Origin: Bryobacteraceae bacterium
GTDB taxonomy: Bacteria > Acidobacteriota > Terriglobia > Bryobacterales > Bryobacteraceae
DNA length: 64,000 bases
Direction of reading: 5' to 3'
Assembly (NCBI GenBank): GCA_025055455.1
Contig: JANWXD010000001.1
Span: 124,001-188,000, forward strand
Part shown: positions 28,148-37,605 of the stretch, piece by piece
Layout: the number at the start of each line of letters is the position of its first letter
Position numbering within the stretch: position 1 is the first letter of the stretch
Made by a program: the position numbers and the translations under genes
The notes under the pieces: model-generated
The model's database searches: none
Told to the model about the DNA's origin: nothing
The model's input: the letters and a program-made list of their open reading frames with translations, nothing else

Positions 28148-29686
28148 TCAGACGCCGGGATCCCTCCGTCGCGCCAGCACCGTGCCCGACACGGGCCCGC
28201 GGTAGAGGACCTCCAGGCCGCGTTCCACGATCAAATCCTGATCGTTGCGGATCAAGACGTAATACTCGAACTCCCCGCCGGGGCCGGAGCGGTCGAACTC
28301 CGGCAGCCAGCTCCGGCCGCCCCGCTCTCGATAGTAGTGATAAACCGGTTCCAGCTGCCAGGAGATACCCACCGACAAGCGCCGCCGGGTCCGTTTGTGA
28401 ACCTCATCCAGTCGTTGCACGATTTGCTTGTCGTCAGCGTTGTAACGCCAGACGTGAAAGTGCGTCCAATTGAGCTGGAGCAGACTGTGAGCCACGAGGA
28501 TGCCAGCGAGGAGGGAATAGGGCGCCGCAGCGCGCCGCCAGGCATCCGCCCGTTGGCGCAGGGCAGCGATTAGCGCAGCCAAGGTCAGGGCGAACAACAC
28601 GATCAAGTACAAACCGGTCCGGTCTGCCGGATAGGGCCAGCCAAAACTGTGGTAGGTGATCCCATGCAACCCCAGGGATCCTCCGGTCGCACCCGCTCCC
28701 CAGAGCAGGGCGCGGCTCATCGGTTCCTGCGCGCGACTCCGTCCAGCAAGCCACAACGCCAGAGCTACAGTGAATGGGGCGACACCCCAAGCCAGCACGC
28801 GAGCCCATGAACGCAGCAGCTTCCCTTCCCCATTGATTCCCCCGATGCCTTCGTTGTGGGCTACGGAGATGCGCGCGAGATTCTCCAAGCTGCTGGCGAG
28901 GCTGGTTTCCACTCGGTACAGTCCCCGGGACGTGGTTTGCGCCACCGGCACAGCGAGCAGGTAGAGTAACCCCATCGCCGCCGCGGGCAAGACAAAATGG
29001 CGGAGCTCGAAGGACCGGCTGTCGCGCCAGGTGCGGAACCATGAGGCCGCAGGGGCCGAACGCTGCCGTTGCTTGCGCCTCTTGCGCGCTCTGTTCTGCG
29101 GCGCAGTCCATTGAGGGCACGCCGCCAGGAACAACACGGCGGTAAGAAAACAGGGGAACAGCAGCGTCAGGTTGGCCGCAACCGCCAGGGACAGTCCGAC
29201 GGCGGCGCGATGCAGCAAAGAGGCTTCCGGGGTTGGCCCCTCAGCGTATTCGATCAGTTTCGCGAAGCCGTAGACGAAGCAGGCGACCGCCAGCCCGTAA
29301 CCTCGCGCCGCCACCAAAAAGTCCAGCAACAGGGGATGGACCGAAAGTAAAAGGATGGCGAGCAGCGCCGAGGGCGTCGGTCCGTACCAGCGCAGGGCCA
29401 GCCGCCGTACCGTGACGAAGTACAAAACGGCCGCGCCCAGCGAAGGCAGCCGCATGGCCAATTCGGAGAACCCGAAGACGGCGGTCGACAGGCGCATGAG
29501 GAGCGTGGCGAGGAAGTGGTTGTTGGGAATGTAGTACTGGAAGATCGTCGACCACGGTGTGGTGAGGTAGACTTGCCAGGTCAGGGCTTCGTCGTGTGTC
29601 AGCGACTGCGTGGCCGCGCGCCACAGCAACAAGCACCACAGCAGCGAGAGCAGCGCTGCCGAGACCAGCGCGACGGCTCTAGGCAA
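28148..29686 (-). CDS. multi-pass membrane protein, GT39/PMT-like glycosyltransferase (TTG start proposed)
   Basis: LPRAVALVSAALLSLLWCLLLW, LTHDEALTWQVYLTTPW..., NNHFLATLLMRLSTAVFGFSELAMRLPSLGAAVLYFVTV. Confidence 0.75.
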   Translation of the reverse strand: MPRAVALVSAALLSLLWCLLLWRAATQSLTHDEALTWQVYLTTPWSTIFQYYIPNNHFLATLLMRLSTAVFGFSELAMRLPSLGAAVLYFVTVRRLALRWYGPTPSALLAILLLSVHPLLLDFLVAARGYGLAVACFVYGFAKLIEYAEGPTPEASLLHRAAVGLSLAVAANLTLLFPCFLTAVLFLAACPQWTAPQNRARKRRKQRQRSAPAASWFRTWRDSRSFELRHFVLPAAAMGLLYLLAVPVAQTTSRGLYRVETSLASSLENLARISVAHNEGIGGINGEGKLLRSWARVLAWGVAPFTVALALWLAGRSRAQEPMSRALLWGAGATGGSLGLHGITYHSFGWPYPADRTGLYLIVLFALTLAALIAALRQRADAWRRAAAPYSLLAGILVAHSLLQLNWTHFHVWRYNADDKQIVQRLDEVHKRTRRRLSVGISWQLEPVYHYYRERGGRSWLPEFDRSGPGGEFEYYVLIRNDQDLIVERGLEVLYRGPVSGTVLARRRDPGV

Positions 29687-31106
29687 GGTCGTTCCTTCCG
29701 CGACCTCGGGCGTGTCGCTCGCCCGCGGTTGTCCTCCGGGCCGCCTGCGCCGGGACCCGCAGCGCCGCCATGAAAAGCAAGACTGCGGCCGGCCAGACTT
29801 GGGCACACAACCGCGGCAGCGAGGTCCGGAGCTGCCAGCTCAAATCCATCGGGGTGAGCAGGTAGACCGCCGCGTAGGCCGCCAGAAGTAGAGCGAACGC
29901 CAAGGTCGCCGCCCGGAACTCTCGCTGGGCGAAGGCGGCGCGGTCCCAGCCGAAGCCGGCCGCCAAGATCACCGCCAGCAGGATGGGGTGCGCCCACCAG
30001 CTCCCCCAGTTCGCCAAATCTTGCAGCCAGGCGGTCGCGATGACGAGATAGCGGTCCCCATCGGTCAACCGAGCCGCAGCCTCCGTTACGGAACGGGGAG
30101 CCAGCGTCGTGACCACGGGGGCCAGCATCAGTTTGAAACCCAGCCAGGCAGCCAATCCCGGCGCAGCCCCGGTGCCGAACCACCGCCACCGCCCAGCAGC
30201 CTCCCGCCAGCCGGCTCGCCGCTCGGTGAGGGCCAAAGCCGTTACCAAACTGGCGAAAAACGCCACCCCCTCGTCCTTGGTCCAGCAGCCCAGGCCCGCA
30301 GGCAGTCCCGACGCCACGAGGAGAGCTCGAGACTCGGTCACGTGAGACCGCAGGAGCGCCGAGGCGAGCGCGCCCAGCACGAAAAGACTCAGCGGCACGT
30401 CCGCGTATTGCGCAGGTCCCTGGAGGAGATAGCTCTGGTTGGCGACCATCACGATTCCCGCCAGCAGGCCTGCTACCGTACCGCGCAGCAGGGCAACGGC
30501 TGAGACAACTAGACCGATAGCCGCAAGCTGGAACAGCAGCGCCGTCGCGATGGGCACGCTGGTGGTGGGAGCGGCCGCATACGTCCATCCCCGTGCGACA
30601 AACAGAGGCAACATCAGCGGATATTCGGGATGGGTGCGATGCAGCAGAGGGCTCCAGGCGTGCGCCCAGTACTCTCCGGAGGCGAGCAGCCGCGCGCGGA
30701 GGTTCCAAATCGCCCAAGCGTCCCAGTCGCCTTCCGGGTTGCGGCGGCTAATTTCGAAAAAACCGGCCACAGACAGCGCGACAGCCGCCGTCAAAGCCGC
30801 GGCGAGCAGCCAAGTCCCGTTCAGACCTCTGTCCCCGCGCTGTCGGGACCGCAGCCGCTGCCCCACATTCCAAGCCCCTAACACCGCCATCAGCGCGCCT
30901 TCCGCCGTGGCCAGCGCCGGGCGCGTGGCTTTCCCAGCAGCCAACAGCGCAAAGTAGAGCAGGCCGAGCAGCCCCGCAGCGATCCCCGCGCCGAGACACA
31001 CTTGGAACCCCACCACCGCCCATCGGGGCCCATCCAGGGACGCCAGCCCGCGACGCGCCAGCAACCAACCCGCCACCCCCACCACGATGAAGGCCACTGC
31101 CGTCAT
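29679..31106 (-). CDS. multi-pass membrane protein, glycosyltransferase-39-like
   Basis: Many hydrophobic segments; NPEGDWDAWAIWNLRARLL...HPEYPLMLPLFVARGW; overlaps both neighbours by a few nt. Confidence 0.7.
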   Translation of the reverse strand: MTAVAFIVVGVAGWLLARRGLASLDGPRWAVVGFQVCLGAGIAAGLLGLLYFALLAAGKATRPALATAEGALMAVLGAWNVGQRLRSRQRGDRGLNGTWLLAAALTAAVALSVAGFFEISRRNPEGDWDAWAIWNLRARLLASGEYWAHAWSPLLHRTHPEYPLMLPLFVARGWTYAAAPTTSVPIATALLFQLAAIGLVVSAVALLRGTVAGLLAGIVMVANQSYLLQGPAQYADVPLSLFVLGALASALLRSHVTESRALLVASGLPAGLGCWTKDEGVAFFASLVTALALTERRAGWREAAGRWRWFGTGAAPGLAAWLGFKLMLAPVVTTLAPRSVTEAAARLTDGDRYLVIATAWLQDLANWGSWWAHPILLAVILAAGFGWDRAAFAQREFRAATLAFALLLAAYAAVYLLTPMDLSWQLRTSLPRLCAQVWPAAVLLFMAALRVPAQAARRTTAGERHARGRGRNDLA

Positions 31107-31531
31107 CGTGATGACGTGCCCGCCCGACGAAAGATCATGACGCCCCGGCCAAAGTCCCGCACCAGCACCAAATGGTGCCGCCGGGAGACGTCGTCCAAAT
31201 CTGTCGGACGGGAGAAGTTCCCCAGGACCCAGTCTACCGGGCGCTCGGCGGGAAACGGCACGAGAATTCGAGGTGCCAGGTGGTATTGTGCCGCGAAAAA
31301 TGCCGCGCTGCCCCGTGCATCATCGGGCGACAGATCGGAGATGTATCCCACCACGGCCCCCGGCGGCAGCACAGATGCGACCGGGTGGAACCGCTGCTGT
31401 TGCGCTCCTATGCCGTAACGGTCTGGGACCGACTGCGATGCGATCTCGTAGTAGTTCAGCGCCGCGGCCACGGCGAGGAACGCTACGGATACAGCGGCGG
31501 CCACCATGCGGAAACGAGCCGCTTCACCCAT
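31103..31531 (-). CDS. hypothetical membrane-anchored protein
   Basis: N-terminal TM (MVAAAVSVAFLAVAAALNYY); 4-nt overlap with the next gene of the set. Confidence 0.6.
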   Translation of the reverse strand: MGEAARFRMVAAAVSVAFLAVAAALNYYEIASQSVPDRYGIGAQQQRFHPVASVLPPGAVVGYISDLSPDDARGSAAFFAAQYHLAPRILVPFPAERPVDWVLGNFSRPTDLDDVSRRHHLVLVRDFGRGVMIFRRAGTSSR

Positions 31532-31596
31532 GGCAGCGTTCTCGGTATACGAGTTTTCAGGATATCAGCAAGTCCGCACCGTATAATCGAGGTTCC

Positions 31597-32910
31597 ATGC
31601 CGGCGGAACTGCTATGCTTCGAACACGAGTGCCGCGCCCGGCACTCCGTCACCGAACTGATTTACACCTGCCCGCGATGTGGCGGGCTATTGGAGTGTAT
31701 CTACTCGGGACTTCCGACGGAGCCGGAGCGTCTCAAGCGACTCTGGCGCGAGCGTCGCCTCAGCAATCTCCCGCTGGACCGCAGCGGGGTCTGGCGCTAC
31801 CGCGAGCTGATTCCGTTTCTGGACACGTTCGAGCATGCCATCTCGCTTCAGGAGGGCAACACACCGCTGCTCGATGCGCCCCAAGCGGCGCGCTACGCCG
31901 GCCTCCAGCGTCTGACGTTCAAGCATCAGGGGTTCAATCCGACCGGCTCTTTCAAAGACAACGGCATGACCTGCGGCGTGGCACAGGCGCTGCGCCTCGG
32001 CATGCGCCGCGTGGCTTGTGTTTCGACCGGAAATACGTCGGCCTCCATGGCGGCCTATGCCGCCGTAGCCGGACTCCAAGCGATCATTTTCGTCCCGCAC
32101 GGCAACATCTCCTTCGGCAAGCTCGCCCAGGCTCTGGAATACGGCGCGCTGACGCTTCAGGTCGAAGCGAATTTCGATCGCATCCTGGCGCTGGTCCGGC
32201 AGCTCGCGGAGCGTCTGGGCATTTACCTGCTCAACTCGATCAATCCCTTTCGCATCGAGGGCCAGAAGACGATCGTGGTGGAGCTGATGGATCAGCGGGA
32301 CTGGCAGCCCCCCGACTGGATCGTGGTTCCGGGAGGCAACTTGGGCAACACCGCGGCCTTTGGGAAGGCCCTGCGGGAAATGGTGGCCACGGGACTGATC
32401 CGCCAGAGCCCGCGTCTCGCGGTGATCCAAGCCGAGGGCGCGGCGCCCTTCTACCAGCTATGGCGAAGTGCCGACCGGGACCGGCTCCCGCGCGTCGAAG
32501 AGCCGGAGACGCTTGCAACGGCCATCCGCATTGGCGACCCGGTCTCGTGGCCAAAAGCCCTTTACGAAGTGGAGTGCTCCCGGGGCGTCGTGGAGGCTGT
32601 CAGCGAACAGGAGATCGCCGACGCCAAAGCCCAGATCGGCCGGTGCGGGATCGGCTGTGAGCCAGCTTCGGCGGCGACGCTGGCCGGAGTCCGCAAGCTA
32701 GTGGCCTCGGGCGTAATCGCTCGCGACGCGGATGTCGTCGCCGTGCTGACGGGAAACTTGATGAAAGACCCCGATTACGTCTACAAGTACCATACCGGGC
32801 AACTCGAGGCGCCGGGTGGCGCCAAACTTGTCTCGACTTACGCCAATCGGCCTGTTGTCGTGCCCCCCGATCCGGACCGCATTGCGGAGATGCTGGAAGA
32901 GCGACGTTAG
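31597..32910 (+). CDS. thrC: threonine synthase with N-terminal zinc-ribbon-like segment
   Basis: CFEHECRARHSVTELIYTCPRCGGLLE; LQEGNTPLLDAP; FKHQGFNPTGSFKDNGM; CVSTGNTSASMAAYAA; VPGGNLGNTAAFGKAL. Confidence 0.93.
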   Translation: MPAELLCFEHECRARHSVTELIYTCPRCGGLLECIYSGLPTEPERLKRLWRERRLSNLPLDRSGVWRYRELIPFLDTFEHAISLQEGNTPLLDAPQAARYAGLQRLTFKHQGFNPTGSFKDNGMTCGVAQALRLGMRRVACVSTGNTSASMAAYAAVAGLQAIIFVPHGNISFGKLAQALEYGALTLQVEANFDRILALVRQLAERLGIYLLNSINPFRIEGQKTIVVELMDQRDWQPPDWIVVPGGNLGNTAAFGKALREMVATGLIRQSPRLAVIQAEGAAPFYQLWRSADRDRLPRVEEPETLATAIRIGDPVSWPKALYEVECSRGVVEAVSEQEIADAKAQIGRCGIGCEPASAATLAGVRKLVASGVIARDADVVAVLTGNLMKDPDYVYKYHTGQLEAPGGAKLVSTYANRPVVVPPDPDRIAEMLEERR

Positions 32911-32976
32911 GAGACCCCGCGGGCGACGGGTCCGAATATCTCGCCGCCCCCGTGTTCGATTGCGGGTTGTTGCCCC

Positions 32977-33046
32977 CGGAAGGCGAGCCACACTGCGGCA
33001 CTCACAAGCCTCACCTTTGAGAGCAATTTCTCATGCTCGCCTTCCG
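32977..33046. repeat. 12-bp perfect inverted repeat with a nested 5-bp hairpin
   Basis: CGGAAGGCGAGC (32977-32988) and GCTCGCCTTCCG (33035-33046) are exact reverse complements; TGAGA-gcaatt-TCTCA lies between them. Confidence 0.85.
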
Positions 33047-33137
33047 ATTCCGGCGTTTTCACTCTTGACAGAACTAAGAAGCTGGTTTACATCTATAACA
33101 AGGTTTACCCGGCCGACACCTAAAGGAGGTCGTGATC

Positions 33138-36100
33138 ATGGAGAGAGGGGTGCTGTTGAGAAGCATTTTCGTTTGGATCGCAGCGAGCGGCATCGTCTCC
33201 GCACAGTCCTATACCGCCGCCGTTCGCGGTGTCGTGACGGACCCAACCGGGGCGAGCATCCCGCGGGCCACAATCGTCGTCACAGACGTGGACCGGAACG
33301 TCCAGCATCGTACGGTGAGCGACGAAGCGGGCCGCTACGTGGTGCCAGCCTTGCCTCCGGGCAATTATAGTCTCAGCGTGGAGGCCCCTGGCTTCAAAAA
33401 GTACGTTCGGAGCGCATTTCCTCTGGCAGTACAGCAACAAGCTACGGTGGACGTTCAATTGGAGGTCGGCGAAGTAACGGCCACCGTGGAGGTAGCCGCC
33501 CAAGCACCGCTGCTGAATACGACCATCGCGAACCTGGGCCAGGTCATCGAGAACACGTACATCATTTCCTTGCCCAACATTGCCCGCAACCCCATGGCGC
33601 TCACCTACCTGACGCCCGGTGTGGTGGGCTCGGGCGGGCGCCGCGGGGACAATAACACCAATTTCGTCGCCAACGGGGCCCGCAACTCCACTTCGGACGT
33701 GCTGTTGGACGGCGTGACGGTCGTCACGGTGGAGCAAAACTCGGGGATCACGGATCTCAAGTACGCTCCGTCGGTGGACGCGGTGCAGGAATTCAAGATT
33801 CAGACGAACTTTTTCTCGGCGGAATACGGGCAAACCGGCGGCGCCGTCATCAACATGGTCACCCGCTCCGGCACCAATGAGTTTCACGGCACCGGGTACT
33901 ACTTCCTTCGCCATTCCGATCTGAACGCGAACGCCTGGTTCTCCAACCGCGCCGGCCGGGCCCGACCCTACTACCGCCGCGATCAACTCGGCGGCGTCTT
34001 CGGCGGCCCGGTGGCGAAGAACCGCACCTTCTTCTTGACGACTTATGAATACACCAAGGCCAAGAGTCCCCTGAGCTACACTGCTACGTTTCCCACACTC
34101 TTGCAGCGCGAAGGAGATTTCTCGCAGACGCGCAACACGGCTGGGCAGTTGATGACGATTTACAACCCGTTCGACACCTTCGTCAACGCTTCGGGCAACA
34201 TCGAACGGCGGCCCTTCCCCGGCAACGTGATCCCGAAGGCCATGATGGATCCGGTCGCGCTCAAGGCGCTGGCGTATTTTCCCAAGCCGAACCAGCCGGG
34301 CGCCCCGTTCACGGAAACCAACAACTGGTTCGAACAAGGGATCAACGAGGGTCGAAGCCATCAAACCAATCTCAAAGGCGATCACAACTTCACGGCGAAC
34401 AGCCGCATCACGGGCCGCTATAGCTACACGCGCGGCCGCGGCAATCCGCCGAACTTGTTCAAAGAGCTGGCGCCCGCATACACGTTCAACGACGGCCCCA
34501 GCTTGAGCACCGCCACATCCGTCGTGACGGAATTCACCAAGGTCCGCAGCGCCACGGACCTGTGGAGCATTCGCTACGGGCTGACCTATTCGACCTATTG
34601 GCGCAAGCCGATGGAGCCGTTCGACCTGACGCAGCTCGGCCTGCCGCAGTATATGAAAGACAACGCTGAGTTTCTGGTGTTCCCCACCTTCGCCCCCGAT
34701 GGCTACACCGACATCGGCACCGAGGGTTGGTTGATCATGGACCGCCAAGAGGGAGTGCACCACTTTTCGGGCTCCTATAGCAAGATCGCGCGCGGCCATA
34801 GCATGAAATTTGGCGCCGAAACCCGCCGCAACTTTCTCGACTACGCCCAGCCAGGGTATCCCTCCGGACAATTTAGCTTTGGCCGCGGGATCACCTGCCG
34901 GGACCGCTTCTCCTGCCCGGCTAACGAGGGCAATGGCTTGGCGACCATGCTGGTCGGTTGGGCCACGGGCAGTCAATTCCACATTGACCCCAAAGTTTTC
35001 ACGCGCTCGGCTTACTGGGGATTTTATTTTCAGGATGACTGGAAAATTACGTCGAGGCTTACCCTGAACCTGGGCATTCGCTACGAGTTTGACGTTCCGC
35101 GCTGGGAGAAATTCGACCGGCAGAGTTACTGGGACTTGGATGCGCAAGCCCCAGTGCAAGCCCCTGGCTACGTCACCAAGGGCGTGTTCCGATTCGTAGA
35201 CAAGAACCGCAGATCCCCCTTCGACGGCGACTACAACAACTGGTCGCCGCGGGTCGGCTTCGCCTTGGCCGCGACGCCGAGGCTGGCCATCCGCGGCGGA
35301 TATGGGATGTTCTATCAGTTGAGCCGAGCCACCGTGTTCGGCCATACTGGGGCAGGCTTCCTCGTCAACGCCACCGGGATCTTCACGCTCGACTCCAATG
35401 CCACGCTGTATGCCCGTCTGAATAACCCCTATCCGGACGGCATGTTGCTGCCCCCCGGCCGCTCCCTGGGTGAGTGGACTTTCATCGGTCTAAGCGCTGG
35501 CACGATTCTACCGAGCAACAACCGCAATCCCGAATATCATTCTTGGAATCTGTCGATCCAGCGGGATGTGGGCTTCCAGTCCGTGCTCGAGATCAACTAC
35601 ACCGGCAGCCGCGGCACGCACCTGTTTCTACCGTACACGTCGCTGACACCGCTCGACCCCCGTTACTGGGCTTGGGGGCGGGCCACGCTCACTAGCTCGG
35701 TGCCCAACCCATTCTACGGTCAGATCCGTGACCGGCTCGCGACGAACTTGAACCGGCCCACGGTGCAGCTCTTCCGCCTGCTGCGTCCCATGCCGCACTT
35801 CGACGGGGCGAGCGTCGGAACGGCGGAGCCGCCGGCGGCCGACTCGTACTACCATGCCCTCCAGATCAAGTGGGAGAAGCGTTATTCGCACGGCTTGACA
35901 ATGCTAGCCCATTACACGTGGTCCAAGATGATCGACAACGCCTCCCACGGCTCGGGCAATCTGGCCTGGCTCGGGGGCAGTACGAGTTTGCAGTACCCGC
36001 TCAACCTACGTCTGGAGCGATCCCTTTCCGCCCATGACGTGGCCCACCGTGCGGTGATCACGGCTGCCTGGGAGCTGCCCATCGGCCGCGGGCGCCGGCT

Positions 36101-36581
36101 GGGGAGCGGCTGGAGCCGTTGGGTCGATGCCTTGCTCGGCGGCTGGCAGATCAGTGGCATGGCGCTCCTGCAAAGCGGAATGCCGCTTCAGGTCACCCAA
36201 AGCGGAGGCAATATCTGGAACGGCACGCAGCGTCCGAACCTGATCGGGGATCCCAGCACCAGCGGGCCAGTGGTGAGCCGCCTGAACCGGTGGTTCAAGG
36301 AGACGGCCTTCTCGCAGCCTCCCATTGACGTACCGGGCACGGCGCCGCGGACGCTGAATTACCGCGGCCCGGCCATCCAGACCTTGGACGCGGCGCTCAA
36401 CAAGAGCTTCCGCGTCAAGGAAGGGCAACGGTTCGAGTTCCGCATCGAGGCGCAAAACGCCACCAATACGCCCGTCTTCAGCGATCCCAACACAAGTTTC
36501 GGCTCCACCGCGTTCGGCCAAATTACGGGTACAAAGGTGGGGCCGCGCAACGTGCAACTCGGGATGAAGTACTACTTCTAG
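33138..36581 (+). CDS. Oar-like TonB-dependent receptor with carboxypeptidase regulatory domain
   Basis: YTAAVRGVVTDPTGASIPRATIVVTD, NTTIANLGQVIENTYIISLPNIARNPMALTYLTPGV, QTNFFSAEYGQTGGAVINMVTRSGTNEFHGT; AAAGGAGGT RBS 8 nt before ATG. Confidence 0.95.
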   Translation: MERGVLLRSIFVWIAASGIVSAQSYTAAVRGVVTDPTGASIPRATIVVTDVDRNVQHRTVSDEAGRYVVPALPPGNYSLSVEAPGFKKYVRSAFPLAVQQQATVDVQLEVGEVTATVEVAAQAPLLNTTIANLGQVIENTYIISLPNIARNPMALTYLTPGVVGSGGRRGDNNTNFVANGARNSTSDVLLDGVTVVTVEQNSGITDLKYAPSVDAVQEFKIQTNFFSAEYGQTGGAVINMVTRSGTNEFHGTGYYFLRHSDLNANAWFSNRAGRARPYYRRDQLGGVFGGPVAKNRTFFLTTYEYTKAKSPLSYTATFPTLLQREGDFSQTRNTAGQLMTIYNPFDTFVNASGNIERRPFPGNVIPKAMMDPVALKALAYFPKPNQPGAPFTETNNWFEQGINEGRSHQTNLKGDHNFTANSRITGRYSYTRGRGNPPNLFKELAPAYTFNDGPSLSTATSVVTEFTKVRSATDLWSIRYGLTYSTYWRKPMEPFDLTQLGLPQYMKDNAEFLVFPTFAPDGYTDIGTEGWLIMDRQEGVHHFSGSYSKIARGHSMKFGAETRRNFLDYAQPGYPSGQFSFGRGITCRDRFSCPANEGNGLATMLVGWATGSQFHIDPKVFTRSAYWGFYFQDDWKITSRLTLNLGIRYEFDVPRWEKFDRQSYWDLDAQAPVQAPGYVTKGVFRFVDKNRRSPFDGDYNNWSPRVGFALAATPRLAIRGGYGMFYQLSRATVFGHTGAGFLVNATGIFTLDSNATLYARLNNPYPDGMLLPPGRSLGEWTFIGLSAGTILPSNNRNPEYHSWNLSIQRDVGFQSVLEINYTGSRGTHLFLPYTSLTPLDPRYWAWGRATLTSSVPNPFYGQIRDRLATNLNRPTVQLFRLLRPMPHFDGASVGTAEPPAADSYYHALQIKWEKRYSHGLTMLAHYTWSKMIDNASHGSGNLAWLGGSTSLQYPLNLRLERSLSAHDVAHRAVITAAWELPIGRGRRLGSGWSRWVDALLGGWQISGMALLQSGMPLQVTQSGGNIWNGTQRPNLIGDPSTSGPVVSRLNRWFKETAFSQPPIDVPGTAPRTLNYRGPAIQTLDAALNKSFRVKEGQRFEFRIEAQNATNTPVFSDPNTSFGSTAFGQITGTKVGPRNVQLGMKYYF

Positions 36582-36620
36582 GCACATGCCCGCCTGCTGC
36601 TCCCGGGCCTGTTTCCCCAT

Positions 36621-37595
36621 TCAGCGGATCTGCGCCAACAGCCGGTCCTCGAAGGAATAATCGGGGCGCCGGGGGGGTTGCGCCGCGTACCAAGCATAGG
36701 TCCGCCGCAGTCCCTCCGCGAAGTCGATCGGGCGGAAACCGAGCATCCGCTTCACCTTCTCCGTGCACATCGTGATCGGCGGCAGGTCGAAGTACTCACC
36801 GAAGTAGAGATGGGTGCCCAGAGCCTGCCCCCCGCACTCCAGGATCTTCGCACGCGGGGCGAACACGAGCTCGGGCCGATACCCGGCGGCCCGCGCCATG
36901 GCCTCGATGGCTTCCAGCTGCGTCACCGGGCGCGGATTGGCCACATTGAAAGCGTGGCCGACCGCCTGCGGCGCCTCCAGGACTTTCAAGCAGACCGAAA
37001 CGAGATCGTCCACGTGGACAAATTGCATCAGCCGCGCACCGCCGTCGGGCACCACGATCGGCCGGCCATCGCGCATCCGGTCCCAAAAGAACGCCTCGCG
37101 GTAAAACGGATTGCCCGGCCCGTACACGAAGGGAGGCCGCAACGTGACCACGGGTAAACCTTCCTCCCGATGCATGCGGAAGAGCGCGCGCTCGGAAGCC
37201 GCCTTGTTTCGAACATACGGCTCCGGGTGATCCTGCGGCGCCAGCTCGTCCTCCTCCCGGTGATCCAAACCCTCACCATAGGCAGCCACACTCGACATGA
37301 AGATATACCGCTGGATCCGATCGCCGCAGGCGCGCGCCGTAGCTTCCACCTGTTCCGCTGTCGTACCCCGCCCCCAGTCGTAGACGTTGTCGAAGACGGC
37401 GTCGAAGCGGCGGTCTTGCAGCGCGGCACGGACCGCCGAGGGATCGTTGCGGTCGGCCGCGAGGTTGCTCACCCGCGGGTCCAGGTCGTGAGCGGACTTT
37501 CGATGTAAAACGGCGACCTCGTGCCCTTGTTCCAGCAGGCGCGCCACCAGACGCCGTCCGATGAACAGGGTTCCCCCAATGACCAGAATCTTCAC
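36621..37595 (-). CDS. NAD-dependent epimerase/dehydratase family protein
   Basis: KILVIGGTLFIGRRLVARLLEQGHEV, FMSSVAAYGEG, YVRNKAASERALF, RPPFVYGPGNPFYREAFFWDRM. Confidence 0.92.
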   Translation of the reverse strand: MKILVIGGTLFIGRRLVARLLEQGHEVAVLHRKSAHDLDPRVSNLAADRNDPSAVRAALQDRRFDAVFDNVYDWGRGTTAEQVEATARACGDRIQRYIFMSSVAAYGEGLDHREEDELAPQDHPEPYVRNKAASERALFRMHREEGLPVVTLRPPFVYGPGNPFYREAFFWDRMRDGRPIVVPDGGARLMQFVHVDDLVSVCLKVLEAPQAVGHAFNVANPRPVTQLEAIEAMARAAGYRPELVFAPRAKILECGGQALGTHLYFGEYFDLPPITMCTEKVKRMLGFRPIDFAEGLRRTYAWYAAQPPRRPDYSFEDRLLAQIR

Positions 37596-37605
37596 CGGAC
37601 GGGCC

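Noticed and set aside
33065-33099. TTGACA ... TATAAC as a sigma70 promoter for the receptor at 33138
   Set aside because: Spacer is 23 nt, too long for a standard promoter; TTGACA noted but the -10 assignment is unsafe
33120-35345. 741-aa minus-strand ORF opposite the receptor gene
   Set aside because: Fully antisense to a strongly supported Oar-like receptor with conserved motifs and an excellent RBS; long antisense ORFs are expected from GC-biased codon usage
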